NCBI RefSeq assembly: GCF_000226115.1
Contig: NC_016458.1
Span: forward strand, 3,224,001 to 3,288,000
Reading direction: 5' to 3'
DNA from: Thermothielavioides terrestris NRRL 8126
Lineage: Eukaryota; Ascomycota; Sordariomycetes; Sordariales; Chaetomiaceae
DNA: 64,000 bases
Positions within the stretch are counted from its first letter, which is position 1. Every line of letters starts with the position of its first letter. The notes below the pieces were generated by a model that did not search any database, was not told the origin of the DNA, and saw nothing but the letters and a program-made list of their open reading frames with translations. A program made the position numbers and the translations under genes. Of the stretch, positions 22,216 to 33,698 are shown piece after piece.

Positions 22216-25201
22216 AGACTTCTGAAGCCCAGCTGTCTCCGAGCCCGGCGATCCCGTCCGACTGCTCCGCGACCCCGGTGGGGATCAGAAGCACCACCTA
22301 TCTTCGTTTGACGTGCGGAAACATCTCGAATATCCAGCTGATAATTTGGGCGATCTCGTTGATTCGGTCCCTTTGCGGCTCAATGCAAACACACGATACA
22401 TCTATCGGCGATGCACCCGGAATCTGATGAGGTTGCAGAGATCCGGACTGGGTGCTTCATCTTTCTGTTTGTTTCTGACCTGGCTCCGGCGTGTTTCAGC
22501 GATTGCATATCGCTGAGACGACGCCATTCGCAGGCGTGCATCAGAGGAACGCTTGAAAGCCAACTCGCTTTGGCAGCAACATGTTATACGACGGGAGTTT
22601 GTCTCGGGCACTGTTCCGATCGCAACGCCCGAAGATCGGGTTTTCGAAGTGACATCCTCTGGACCCGCGTGGCAGCCGCGGAGCCTTTCGTCGTCTTGCG
22701 CATGGGGTTGGGCTGGGCGTCAGCCTGTACCTCTTTTTTTTTTGCTTCCGCCGGAATCTGTCTACATCTCGGGGGAGGGACGGCGCATCATAAAATGTGC
22801 AGAAGGACCTGGAGATGGTCTAAGAGAAGGAGCTGGCGGGCTGCTTGGGTGGCGATAAGCACGGCCCTGCGTCATCAGTTCTGGGGGAGTAATTTTCTTT
22901 CTTCTGCTTTCCGCCATTTGGCACAAGTCTTGGGTTTCATGGTCGCGACATACTTCTCTGCATCAGCTGGCGTTCATTTCTGCAAGCATCTCCCGGTCTA
23001 CTAGCCGCATGGCATGGCCACAGCAAGGGGGGAGGACATGGCAGGCTCGCCAGTGGCACGCCAGGAAAGTACACGGAGTGCGCCTGGTGAGCGACTTACG
23101 GTGTTCGTTGCTTCTCCGGCTTTGACCGAGTTGTCATCTTCAGGCTCGCCTACGAGGAAGATCCCACACGTGGCTCGAGTCGGGAGAATTTCTTTCTGGA
23201 AGCAGCTCGGCCGCCAGCACCTCTGTGCTTGCTGTCGCATCTATTTACCGGCCGGCCATAGGAAAAGCAGCGGCTTCTTATGAATGATGGTGTTAAGGGG
23301 GAAAAAGTGGGATGGGAACTTCGACGGACTTTTTTAGACGCTCTGCTCTTCTGGAAGCTCGGCTCAGCATGGGGGGATGCCGAATGCTGATCCTCTCTGT
23401 GGAAGACAAAAGTGGTTTTGGCTTGTGTGCCGTGTATAAATAGACAGTAAAAATATTAAAAAAAAGAAAAGGAAAAAAAGTCGTTGCTTTTGCACTGCAC
23501 TGGTCTCTCATGCATCTATCTACTGCTGTATTAATTTAAATTTATCGTTCTTCTGGAACTCGGACCACCCGTGCAGTCTCGTGCAAGCCACTGAAGTTCT
23601 TGCTCGGTGGCTGGGGCTGCTGTGGGCTCATGACATCACGGGCGGATGCCGCGGTCTGGCAATGCCTTCACGGGCTTCAGGCTTTCGCACGAAGCTGGTC
23701 AGTATTAACTTCTGCTCTGGTCTGATTCACAGTACACCACTGCACGGCATGCGTCTTTGTGGCTGATGCCCAATCAATCCGAGGAAAAGGACAAATACGA
23801 AGCAAGTTGGTGGTGGTACCTTATGATCTACCCTGTAGTTTCTCGTCCTCACGAATGTGCTGTGGCTCATGACCTCGACAGTCCGCGGGTGCGTCATGTT
23901 TGGCAGACGTTCAAATGCTCCACACCCACCACCCTTCGTTGCCCGACGGGGCTGTCTCACCCTCCCGGCCACGTGGGTGGGTCACGCCGAGCCTTGTTTC
24001 GGCCGCCTCTCTTTGCCCTCGGGCAACGGCTTCTCACGCCTTGGTAGAGGGGGGAACTAGGAGGAGCCTACCTAACTGGGAGGAGCCCAGGGCAAGAGAG
24101 AGAAAGGGTCGTTGGAGCGAGGCTTCTGCTATTGTGGGCCCATCGGTTGCTGAGTCGAAAGAACCGCGGCCGCAGCAGGATCTCAGTTTCACATAGCCGA
24201 GTTGCTGAAGAGCAAGGGTTGTCGGTATAAGTGCTCAGCTGAAATAGAAACCCTAGTACCCGATCACCAACATTCTAGGAGGTGAGGGAGGGCGGCCATC
24301 TCCAAGTGTCTCTTACGTACCTCAGAGAGGTAGGTCAACATACAGCTCCCCTCCTGCTCAGTACTGTATGTACATTGACTCGGGTTCAAGCATGGCACAG
24401 CCCCCAAGACTGCGGCGCGGCCAAAGAGCACGACCCAGGAGCGTCTCAGCTTAGCCTTGTTGGCGGTATGGACGGGAGATACACGGCAGGAGGGGAGCCT
24501 CGCCTACGGAGTACGAAATACACACGAGTTAGTTCCTGCGCAGTCCAGACTCTAGGTGGGTGACTCCGATGCTGGCCAACGAACGGGCGGATCAGCGAAC
24601 TACCAGCCATCAGGCGACCAGATTCCATCGTGCCTATCAACGCAAATGCCGTTCATCCGTCCTGTCCACTCATCCTTTCCAGCGGACGATCCCAGAAGTT
24701 TATCTAGTGTACATACATGTGTGTATCTATGACATCGCTCACACCTCATTCAGGCTGCGTCGCTGCCCTTTACCTACCAGGTTGATTGCTGCAGATATCA
24801 GACGAGGTTTGGGACGGTGCCTGAACTTACCACTGTAGTTTTGTCAAGGGAACTGAGTGAACCCCGCCGTCGGTGTGGCCTGAAGGTACGCCGCACCTAC
24901 AACCCTGGCCTTTCGTCGTCCCTCCCCCTCACTTCACGGCCCCCCTGCCATTAATATCTTGGCCCCGCTCCGTGCCTTCCACTCCAAGGCTGCCTCCTCC
25001 CCAATCCCACCTGACCCTCCTGTTCCTGCCTCCTGCTTCCTGTCTTTTTTACTTTCTGAGGTTGCTTTCAGCGCCTCGTCAGCCCAAAACATCAGCCGAC
25101 AGCTGCCCACATATTCCGTACACAGGCACACAGACACACAAACAAACAATTCAGGGCGTGCGACTGACTTGAAAACCTGACTTGATTGACTGCGTCTGGT
25201 A
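22216..25201. other. Intergenic region between LARP1-family and RS-rich genes
   Basis: 3 kb without a recognised gene. An ATG-started 197-codon frame (22411-23004) lies in the expected 3' UTR of the upstream gene. Its composition is Cys/Ser/Trp-rich without a domain, so I do not call it. Between 24860 and 25190 the sequence is pyrimidine-rich, as expected for the promoter and leader of the next gene. Confidence 0.5.
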
Positions 25202-27361
25202 ATGGCTTCGTACGACCCGTACGACGCCCCGGCCAGGGAGCGCACTACGCGGCGCTACTACCGCGAAGAGCGTCGCGACGACCGCGATCCTCGCTACTGG
25301 GAGGCTCGCGAGACCCATCTCCATGTGCAGCCGTCGCGCGATCTCGTCCCGCGACCGCGCGAAGACAGCGACCTGTCGGTCGAAGAGATCCGCCGTGATT
25401 TCCCCCCTCCCGGCTACTCATCCAGGGACATTCGCCGCGCCCGGTCCGCCGAGCCCGGGTATTATGACGAGTACGATGACCGGCGCTCCCACTACAGCCG
25501 AGACCGCGACTATGACGACTACGACCGCAAGTCCCACAAGAAATCCGAGGTTGCCTACTACGAGGAGGAACGGCGGTCGAAGGTTCGCATGCTGTCCAAG
25601 CAGGAGCAGATCATCGCTGCTGTAACCGGCGCCGCCCTTGCCATCGGCGGAAAGGAGCTCTATGATCGCCGCGAGGCTAGTCAGCACGGCACCGAGGTTC
25701 ATCGGAACCTTCTGGCCTCCGCCGCCCTTGGTGCTGTCGGCGCCTTTGCCGGTTACCAGGGCACCGAGCTCTACAACAAGTACAAGGAAAAGGAAGAAAA
25801 GAAGGCCCACAGATCCGGTTACTACTCGGACGACGACGAGAGCGTCAAGGAAAAGAAGGGCCACAAGAACTTCTTGGAGAGCGCCCTTGCTGCTGCTGGG
25901 CTGGGCGGCGCCGTCAAGGCTTTGGCAGGAGGCGGCGGCAAGGACGACAGGTCGGACACCAGAAGCCGCCGAGGCAGCCGGTCCCCGTCGCGCTCACGCT
26001 CCGCCTCCCGCTCTCGAGGCAAGGACCGGGAGAGGGGTGGTAAGAGCGAGGTCGCCAACAAGGTCCAGAAGGCCGCCATGGCGTCCCTCATTGCCGGCGC
26101 TACCGAGGCCTTCCGCATCTCCAAGCAGCCCGGTTCGTGGAAGGGCGAAAAGGCCAAGCGCATTCTCACGGCCGCTGCTGGCGCTGCCACCCTCGATGCC
26201 GCTCAGAACCCGGAAAAGGCCGGTAGCAAGCTCGGCCTTGCCGAGGCCGTCGTCGGCGGCCTTCTCGGCAACCGTGTCATCAACGGCTCCAAGAAGAACA
26301 TTGAGATGGACGAGCGGACTGGCCGCTCCCGATCTCGCTCCCGCGCCCGCTCCAGGGACGGCGGCGGCAGCGGCGTGAGCGGCCTTGCTGCTCTCGCGAC
26401 CGCCGGCCTCGGCGCCTTTGGTGCCAAGAAGCTCATGGATAGCCATGAACGTTCCAGGTCCCGGCGCCGAAGCCCAGACTCGCGCGACAGCCGTGATGGC
26501 TCGCCCGATCGCCGCCACCGCAGCCGGAGCCGGAGCGTAGTGGACGCCGCGCGCCGGGGCCTAGCCAAGGTCGGCATCGGCAACGGCCCTGATGACGATT
26601 ACCTCGATCGCCGCGACCGCAGCCGCGATCGGAGGCGCGACTACGACGACTATGAAGACTCCGGTCGCTCGCGCCGGCACCGCGATGATTACGACGACTA
26701 CGACAGGGACCGCTCCCGCGACCGGCGCAGAGGTGGTGGAGGACGGGACGATTACGACGACGACCACCCCCGCCGCAGCGGTGGCCGCGACCGTTCCAGG
26801 CAGGGGAGACGTGGTTCCGTCTCTTCGGACGATCTGGGTGATTCCGACGAGGATAGGAAACGAGACAGGAAACTGAGAGGTAAGCAAATCATTACTACGG
26901 GTTTGGCCGCCGTGGCGACCATCCACGCGGCCCATAGTGTCTACCAGAGCATGGAGAAGCGCCATGCGAGAAATAAGGCAGTGAGAGAGGGCCAGCTAAG
27001 CCCAGAGGAGGCCGAAAAGCTGAAGAAGAGGGCCCTTCTCCAAGACGCAGCCGCGGTTGGTATCGCGGCACTCGGCATCAAGGGCGCCATCTCGGAAGTG
27101 AAGGAAGCTCGAGAGTTGAGGCACGAGATGCTCAAGTGGAAGGTGGAGAAGGAAGAAAGACACAGGCGGCGCCTTGAGAGACAAAAACGACTGGCAAACG
27201 GCGGCGACGGTGGTGGTGGCGACCTGGCCGGCAGACAGAGGGCTGACAGTTGGTCTGCGTCAGCTCCGCCGGGGGCCGACTGGCACAACGAGGGGCCCCG
27301 TTACATCGACGGGAATCCCTACGGCGCTATGGTTCCAGCTGGACCATCCGACAGGAGGTAG
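25202..27361 (+). CDS. Arg/Ser/Asp-rich protein with glycine-zipper-like segments
   Basis: Intronless frame of 719 residues. Two features alternate. Charged low-complexity stretches occur as RS dipeptides (SRSPSRSRSASRSR, RSRSRSRARSRDG, HRSRSRS) and DRDYDDYD-type runs. Between them lie short Ala/Gly-rich hydrophobic segments with small-residue spacing: IIAAVTGAALAIGG, LLASAALGAVGAFAGYQG, LESALAAAGLGGAVKALAGG, AMASLIAGATEAF, GVSGLAALATAGLGAFGAKK, GKQIITTGLAAVATIHAAHS, DAAAVGIAALGIKGAIS. A basic helix follows near the C-terminus (EARELRHEMLKWKVEKEERH). Repeated fungal families of this type exist (I think DUF3824), but I cannot assign a function. The RS content alone does not make it a splicing factor. 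The frame ends at TAG 27359-27361; a GTAGGA just before the stop could be a weak donor, so a short extra 3' exon cannot be excluded. Confidence 0.8.
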   Translation: MASYDPYDAPARERTTRRYYREERRDDRDPRYWEARETHLHVQPSRDLVPRPREDSDLSVEEIRRDFPPPGYSSRDIRRARSAEPGYYDEYDDRRSHYSRDRDYDDYDRKSHKKSEVAYYEEERRSKVRMLSKQEQIIAAVTGAALAIGGKELYDRREASQHGTEVHRNLLASAALGAVGAFAGYQGTELYNKYKEKEEKKAHRSGYYSDDDESVKEKKGHKNFLESALAAAGLGGAVKALAGGGGKDDRSDTRSRRGSRSPSRSRSASRSRGKDRERGGKSEVANKVQKAAMASLIAGATEAFRISKQPGSWKGEKAKRILTAAAGAATLDAAQNPEKAGSKLGLAEAVVGGLLGNRVINGSKKNIEMDERTGRSRSRSRARSRDGGGSGVSGLAALATAGLGAFGAKKLMDSHERSRSRRRSPDSRDSRDGSPDRRHRSRSRSVVDAARRGLAKVGIGNGPDDDYLDRRDRSRDRRRDYDDYEDSGRSRRHRDDYDDYDRDRSRDRRRGGGGRDDYDDDHPRRSGGRDRSRQGRRGSVSSDDLGDSDEDRKRDRKLRGKQIITTGLAAVATIHAAHSVYQSMEKRHARNKAVREGQLSPEEAEKLKKRALLQDAAAVGIAALGIKGAISEVKEARELRHEMLKWKVEKEERHRRRLERQKRLANGGDGGGGDLAGRQRADSWSASAPPGADWHNEGPRYIDGNPYGAMVPAGPSDRR

Positions 27362-29045
27362 GACAGGGGTGGAACGCCTCTCGTCCTCGCCGCCCAGCCG
27401 TTCAAAAGCTTTGGTTTCGGAACACGTCGCACCAGATTTACAGCTATCCGGAATGGAGATATCACCCTGTCTCTTTCGCACTTCCACTGCCGCTGCTTCC
27501 GAGATGTGCCCCCCACACACACACACACACACACGCACATACACGCACAGATCGCGCGACCGCCGCCGCCTTTGGCAGCCGTGCCACCATTGACGCCGCC
27601 AACGCCGCAAACTGTACGATGGTCACCAACGCACTCTCGGTAGCACTGGGGCTCCTCGCTTGTGCTCAGAAATTCGCCGGCCAGGGGGTGATCCTGGGAA
27701 GACGAGATGCCGCCAGAGCTGGTGGTGGTCTGCAGGTCCCTCACCGCCGCCCCCTACGACTCTTACTCACATCCATGCTCTGGTTCTGGCACTAATGCGA
27801 CATTTTTTTCCCTTATTTCCTTTCCGGTTGCACTTATTCTCACAAACTCTTTGGAACATGTTCTAATTGGTCTTTGCACCTGCACTAGACGATCGCCGCC
27901 GCCATTGAACTGTTGGCAGATTCGGGCCCTCAACAGTACCCCAACCGGCAGAAGCGCATCTCTCCGATAAGCAAATGCCGGCGAGTATTTGCCCAGCTCA
28001 GACGGCGGGGTCTTGTGCCACGACGACGTCGACACTACTCAGGGGCAACCACAACCGCCACCTCACCTGAGGCACACGTCAGCCATCGACCGGCAGGAGA
28101 GACCACACTCACTCGAGAATAACGAAGACGGCGACCTCCCGACCTAGCTGCCAGCCCTCGATACGGGTGTCGCATCGTCCTCATCCCGCCGTCGCTTCCT
28201 CCGCCTCTCAACGCGCCCTCGCCTTACGTTCCGCCGAATTCCTTCTTTCTCTCTCTCCCCCTCATCCCACTCTCCCTCTCTCTTCTTATATTTTTTCTCC
28301 CTTTTTGTGTTTTGGGGAGGCAGCGGCCATTATTTGGCTATCGATGATGGGGCGAGTAGCCAGCTTGTTGCGTCGAATGAAGCAATATATGTCGACCGAC
28401 GGGGTGCCGGGATTTTACATGATTTCTTATGCCTCTTGTCTTGATTTTCACCTTCGCTTTGGATGACGGTTATGACTTGATGAAGAGAATGTGATGATGT
28501 CACGTTATGTTGGCTGCAGTTATGGCTGGCGGTTTTTGATCCTCCTTTGGGCTTCGGGACAAAATTTCTAGTTACATCTCCTTGGCGATTGGTGATGACA
28601 CAGTCTCCAAGCCGTGTAGCGTGGTTACGTTGACCCGTCCCCACTTCCTTCGACGCTTGGTTTGACGCTGCTCTAGCAAACCGGCTTGACCTACGGACTG
28701 GGTTTGCTATGTAGACTTATTGTGAAGCCACTCCACTCCCGGTGCTGTCGTAGCTTCATTAGGGACGGGGAAGGATAGGCTTGCCTCACGGACACAGTCT
28801 TTGGGAGGGTGCACACCGGGAAGCAGTGACCGCGGACGCCCAAGACACGACAGCGGGGCACAACGGTTGGTCACCAGAGCGTTTTTCTTTCTTGGTACTG
28901 AGAGACACGGCCGCTGAATTCAGTCTGCTCCGTTTCGTGTGGCAGCACACGCCCTTTCCCGCACCGCCCTAGTACCCTCTATCTGGCACAGGGCGCAGCT
29001 GAACAGAATAAAACAAGCACTGGCAAAGCTGCTCCAGAAGCTTGC
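27362..29045. other. Intergenic, convergent 3' ends
   Basis: 1.7 kb between the RS-rich gene (+) and CLF1 (-). It contains a CA dinucleotide repeat (27514-27534 with degenerate extension to about 27550) and pyrimidine-rich DNA near 28230-28310. No convincing ORF or RNA gene. Confidence 0.5.
27514..27534. repeat. (CA)n microsatellite
   Basis: About ten uninterrupted CA units lie in the 3' flank of the RS-rich gene, followed by imperfect CACG/CATA units. Confidence 0.85.
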
Positions 29046-31189
29046 TCAGTCGCCTCCGGTAATGCTGCCGCCGGTCTGCTTCCAAGCATTGGCCATAGCC
29101 AGCAGGTTCGACAGGTTCTTTGCCTGCTGGTCGTCGGCGGGGAAGATGTAGTCGATGTACTCTTCCCACGTGTCGTCGTCCAGCTTTCTCTTCTTCTTGG
29201 TCCTGCGCGGCATCTGCTTCCGGATCTTCTCGATGTCCTCGGGCGAACCGTGCGTCTCCTCGAACTTCAGCCAGGCATTTAGCAGCGACACGCGCTCGGC
29301 CTTGAGCTCGCGGTCCTTCATGCTCTTGTGCGCACGTTCGAAGATGCGGCGGGCGCGGGCCTTGGCCTCCTCGCTGACAGGCCGCTCCTCGGCTTCTTCG
29401 GCTTCCTCCGCCTCGTCGTTTGCGCCCTCTTCCGCGTCGGGGACGTTGATCTCGAACTGGGCGTAGCTGATCCAGACCTTGGGGTGGTCGGCCTTCTCGA
29501 GCAGGCGCTCGTACAGCTGGCGAGTCCGGTCGTACTCGCCTTCTTCCTCCTCAAAGTCAATGTAGGCCTTCCAGACCACCTCGGGCATGTCCAAGACCGG
29601 CTGGCTGATGGCGAGCTCGAAGATGGCGCGGGTCCGGTCCAGGTCGTCGAGGCCACGCTCCAGTTCCGCCCATTTGATCCACGTCTGGCAGTTTGACGGG
29701 TTGTACAAAACGTGCTTCTCGTACAGAGTCCGGCACCTCTCGAACTCATAGAGCTTCTGCTCCAGAGTGATGTACTCCTTGAAGAGTTTGTCTTTGGGGC
29801 ACATTCCAATCGCCCGCCCCAGAGCCTTCCGCGCGGCGGTCAGCTGCCCCTGTCGGATTTCGAAATGCGCCTTGGCCACCCAGATCTTCGCGAAGGTGAA
29901 CTTCTTGTGGGGTATCAGCTCCAAGCAGGTGTTGTAGATCTGCCGGGCACGCTCAACGTCCTTTGCCTCCCGCTCTTCCCATATCGCGTAGAAGAGGAAG
30001 AGGAAGATGTACCTTCTCCAGTGGCGCTTCTCCTGGGTTGGGGGCACCTGGGCAATGGCCCGTTCGTAAACCTCCCTGACGCGTTCTGGGTCGCCGCCAC
30101 TCTCCTCCAACCGGGCAAAGTCGAACCACACGTCGTAGTTCTTGGGATTTTCCTTCACCTGCTCCTCGTACAGCCTCCTCCGCTTGGTGAGGACCACGTC
30201 CTCGACGCCCTCTTTGTCGCCGAACTGCTTCTCGAACGTGGTGTATTGCGCATGGAGCGCCATTGACCGGGACCGGGGAAGGTTGTCGAGGCCAAATTTG
30301 TATATGGCGCGCGCTCGCTCGTACTCCCTCTGGCGGGCCTCGAATCTGGCGAAAGCGATGAACAGCCTCTCGTCCACCTCGTCGTCGCCCAACGTCTCGG
30401 CGATGGTCTGAATAGCGGTCTGGAAGACGTCACGGACCATGTCGCTCGTGCCGTACTCCTCCTCGAACTTGGCCCACTTCAGCCAGGTCCTCGGCTCCGG
30501 GTGCACCCTCGTGAAAGCGTCGAAGATCTGCCGGGCCCTTTCGTACTCTCCGTAGCGCTTTTCAAGCTTGATGTAGGCGTTCCAGGCGTCCTCGTCAGGC
30601 TGCCACTTCATCCACCGGTCGAACACTTGACGCGTGCCGGGGACGTCGCCGAGCATCTCCATGACCCAGACGTACTTGTACCAGAGCTTGGAGACGCGCG
30701 GCAGCCGGGTGACGGCGCGGTCCAGCAGGTTCCGAGCATGGTTGATGTTGCGGTTCTTGATCTCGGCCTCGATGTACCTGATCCACAGCTCTGCGTTGCG
30801 CGGTCAGACGGCTCCCAGGCATGATATTTTTTTGCTACAACCCCTCCCTTCTAAGAGACTGGATACTTACGCGTGTTGTTGGGATGCACATCGAGGGCGC
30901 GCTCGAAGACGGACCGGGCGCGGGCAAATTCCTTTTGCTCGAGCTCCCACTGGGCATACTGGAACCAGTTGGCGAGGCGGAGGCGATTCCGGCGGATGTA
31001 GTCCTCAAACTCGCGGCGTTTCCGGCCCTGATACTCCTTCAGCTCCTCGAGGTCGGCAAATCGCTGCGTCGGCTTCTGGAGCGCGGTTTCCTGGCGGTCG
31101 ACGGCTTCGCGCAGCAGCTGCTCGGCCGAGATCTGCACCGGCGCTGGCGCCTTGTTCTTGACCCTGGGCGGGCCTCGCGAGGACTCCAT
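29046..31189 (-). CDS. CLF1: Pre-mRNA-splicing factor CLF1 (crooked-neck, HAT repeats)
   Basis: Two exons (31189-30871 and 30790-29046) give 687 residues. Clf1/Syf3 is a scaffold of the Prp19-associated complex needed for spliceosome activation. The N-terminus [20 protein letters not shown], then [12 protein letters not shown] and [20 protein letters not shown], is typical. The protein is built almost wholly of half-a-TPR (HAT) repeats with the W-x-x-Y/F-x-x-x-E pattern, for example [44 protein letters not shown] and [12 protein letters not shown]. The 80-nt intron has a GTAAGT donor; splicing gives [17 protein letters not shown], matching the family. The C-terminus carries [20 protein letters not shown], a basic probable nuclear-localisation stretch, then [10 protein letters not shown]. 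Length is near that of other filamentous-fungal CLF1. It is divergent from PRP31. Confidence 0.95.
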
Positions 31190-31760
31190 GGTGGCTCGAC
31201 GGCTTTGTTGGCGCAAACGGTGGCACTCCTCGATCGCGGCACAGGTGCGAACGGTTTTCCGGTGCTGGTTTGAAGTATCCCAAGCTGCACTGTCCGGGAT
31301 TTACACGAGCGATCGTACCAGCAACACTGCAATGGCCCAGTGAGACAAGGCTGCATCGTTATGGTCTGTGCATCAGCATCGGCGAACGACAGTACCTGCC
31401 GCGGTAATTTACACTGAATTGCTGTGTTATTTAGGGTTGCTACTGTACGAATACAAAATACACCAGTGTACGGAATACGGAGTCATCGTATGGATACCTA
31501 AGGTAACTAACTGACCATGGCGAGTCATCGAGGGAGCCGCTGCGGGCCATAACTTCGGTAACCGAACAGCCGGATGTTACTCTACGACGCGACTTGTTGC
31601 TCTCCTTCATCAACTACTAGGTCCATCAAAGCACGGCCGTCGCCTTGCCTCACCCTGCATTCCTGTTTCGACTTCCAGCAACGTGTCGTCAAATAATTAA
31701 CGATTGCACCGTACGCGCTCGCCGCGCAGAGCGCACGAACACGCGGCAGTCTCTACCAAG
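31190..31760. promoter_or_regulatory. Bidirectional promoter region, CLF1 / PRP31
   Basis: 571 bp separate the two start codons, so both splicing-factor genes must be driven from this interval. It carries ACACCAGTGTACGGAATACGG-like sequence near 31460-31475 and an ACCTAAGGTAAC motif near 31497. No ORF is supported. Confidence 0.7.
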
Positions 31761-33698
31761 ATGTCAACCCTCGCGGACGAACTCCTTCAGGACTTTGAAG
31801 GATCCGGATCAGAAGCTGGTGGCGATGAACACGACGACACCCTGTTTGGCGAGGCTGGTCTCTCAGGCCGCACCCATGCCAATGGAGAAGACACCGCCAT
31901 GGAGGAAGTGCGCGACGAGGATGAGGATGCAGACGAGGACGCCGACATGATGGACGGGCCCGACGGCAACGCCGCTCCGGGGGCCGACGTCGACGACGAC
32001 GACACGAAAGCCAAGATTGAGAAGATGCAACTGGGTGGCGTCCGCGATGTGCGCTCTGTAGCGGGCCTCATGAAGACTTTGACGCCCGTCCTCGAGGTTA
32101 GTAGAGCCCTCCCCTGGTCTCCCCAGCCGATATCCTTCAACCGTGGAAAAGCGTTTACATCTGTTTTCCCGAGCAATAGTCCTGACAGTTTGTCTCGAAC
32201 GCTGCAGAAAATCGCACACTACCAGTCGCAACCCGCCGAGTCGATGAACAACGTCGGAAATGTGGAGGACCATCCCGAGTACCACCTCTTGACCCTGTCG
32301 AACAGCCTATCGACGCAGATCGACAACGAGATCATGCTCGTGCACAAGTTCATCCGAGACCACTATTCTGTACGGTTTCCCGAGCTCGAGACCCTTATCA
32401 CCAATCCCCTGGAGTACGCAAAGGTGGTTGCCATCTTGGGCAATGGGCCCATGGACTCGGAGAGCATCAAGTCCCTCCAGGCATCAACAGACAACCCGCT
32501 CGGTGTGACGCTCAAGTCGGTGCTCGACGGCCCCTCCTTGATGATCGTGACGGTGGAAGCCACTACATCCAAGGGCCGGGCGATGTCGCAAGAGGAGCTC
32601 CAGAGAGTGGTCCAGGCTTGCGAGATGGTCATTGCGCTCGACAAGGCCAAGAAGACCCTGACGGAGTATGTGCAGTCGCGCATGAACATCTTTGCGCCGA
32701 ACTTGACGGCACTCATCGGGTCTCTGACGGCAGCGCAGCTGCTCAACCAGGCTGGCGGTCTCACCGGCCTCTCCAAGACGCCAGCGTGCAATCTACCTGC
32801 GTGGGGGTCGAAAAAGCAAGCCAGTGCTGCGCTAGCCACAAACGTGGGCATTCGTCACCAGGGCTTCATCTTCCAGTCTCCCGTGATCCGGAGCATCCCA
32901 AGCGACCTCAAGAAGCAAGCTATCAGGATGTTCGCCAACAAGATCGTCATGTGCGCGCGCACCGACTGCTTCCACCAGTTCCGCGACGGCTCGGAGGGAG
33001 AACGGCTGAAAGACGAATGCCTAGACCGTCTGGACAAGCTTCAGCAGAAGCCCCTGAGCAAGGGCGCGCGCGCGCTGCCTGCGCCCGACGACAAACCGAG
33101 CAGAAAGCGTGGCGGTCGTCGGGCACGCAAGGCCAAGGAGGCGACGGCCATGACAGAGTTGCGCAAGGCGCAGAACCGCGTAGCATTTGGAAAGGAGGAA
33201 AAGGAGGTCGGCTACGGGGTCGGCGACAGCACCATGGGCCTAGGCATGCTCGGGCTGCGCGACGACGGGCGGCTGCGCGTGGCCCAAATCGACCAGCGGA
33301 CACGGGCCAAGCTCAGCGCGAAGAGCAAGGGCTGGGGCGGCGCCAGCTCGCTCAGCGGCAATGCCTCGTCTCTCAGGGGACTGACCTCGGGCGGTGTCAG
33401 CAATCTCAGTCTGGCGAGCAGCAAGGGCCTCCGGACGTCGGGCGTGGGCACTACGCTGGGCTCCACCGCGGGCACCGTGTCCTCGCTCGCGTTCACGGCC
33501 ACTCAAGGCTTGGAGCTCGTCGACCCCAAGTTGCAGGCTGAGCTAAGCCGCAAACGTAAGGCCGACGAGGACCGGTGGTTCAAGAGCGGTGCTTTCACGC
33601 AAATTGGGGGTGGAAGCAAGGACAGTGACGGATTCAAGAAGCCCCCACTGCCGCCGAGCAAGAGGCTGGACACAGGGGCCACCAAGACACCATCATAG
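31761..33698 (+). CDS. PRP31: U4/U6 snRNP splicing factor PRP31 (Nop domain)
   Basis: Two exons (31761-32096 and 32208-33698) give 608 residues. Prp31 binds the 15.5K-U4 snRNA complex and bridges U4/U6 to U5 in the tri-snRNP. The acidic N-terminus (MSTLADELLQDFEGS, then DEDEDADEDADMMDG) precedes the NOSIC/coiled-coil part and the Nop domain, with MNIFAPNLTALIGSLTAAQL, CNLPAWGSKKQ, NVGIRHQGFIFQSPVIRSIP and QAIRMFANKIVMCARTDCFH. A basic C-terminal region (RKRGGRRARKAKEATAMTEL, then QNRVAFGKEEKEVGYGVGDS) is the conserved Prp31 C-terminal domain. It is followed by a Ser/Gly/Leu-rich tail that is longer than in the human protein. The 111-nt intron is a multiple of three and has no stop, so the unspliced frame is also open. 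I place the intron because its 37 codons interrupt VLE/KIAHYQS and do not look like the family. Confidence 0.95.
   Translation: MSTLADELLQDFEGSGSEAGGDEHDDTLFGEAGLSGRTHANGEDTAMEEVRDEDEDADEDADMMDGPDGNAAPGADVDDDDTKAKIEKMQLGGVRDVRSVAGLMKTLTPVLEVSRALPWSPQPISFNRGKAFTSVFPSNSPDSLSRTLQKIAHYQSQPAESMNNVGNVEDHPEYHLLTLSNSLSTQIDNEIMLVHKFIRDHYSVRFPELETLITNPLEYAKVVAILGNGPMDSESIKSLQASTDNPLGVTLKSVLDGPSLMIVTVEATTSKGRAMSQEELQRVVQACEMVIALDKAKKTLTEYVQSRMNIFAPNLTALIGSLTAAQLLNQAGGLTGLSKTPACNLPAWGSKKQASAALATNVGIRHQGFIFQSPVIRSIPSDLKKQAIRMFANKIVMCARTDCFHQFRDGSEGERLKDECLDRLDKLQQKPLSKGARALPAPDDKPSRKRGGRRARKAKEATAMTELRKAQNRVAFGKEEKEVGYGVGDSTMGLGMLGLRDDGRLRVAQIDQRTRAKLSAKSKGWGGASSLSGNASSLRGLTSGGVSNLSLASSKGLRTSGVGTTLGSTAGTVSSLAFTATQGLELVDPKLQAELSRKRKADEDRWFKSGAFTQIGGGSKDSDGFKKPPLPPSKRLDTGATKTPS

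Noticed and set aside
22411..23004. 197-codon ATG-started ORF downstream of the LARP1-family stop
   Set aside because: It begins less than 200 bp after the stop, inside the likely 3' UTR. Cys/Trp-rich random-looking composition and no family match.
24370..24395. GGGTTCAAGCATGG resembling a tRNA T-loop
   Set aside because: No pairing arms and no cloverleaf in the preceding 75 bases.
25202..27361. Calling the RS-rich protein an SR splicing factor
   Set aside because: No RNA-recognition motif is present, and the glycine-zipper-like hydrophobic segments do not fit SR proteins.
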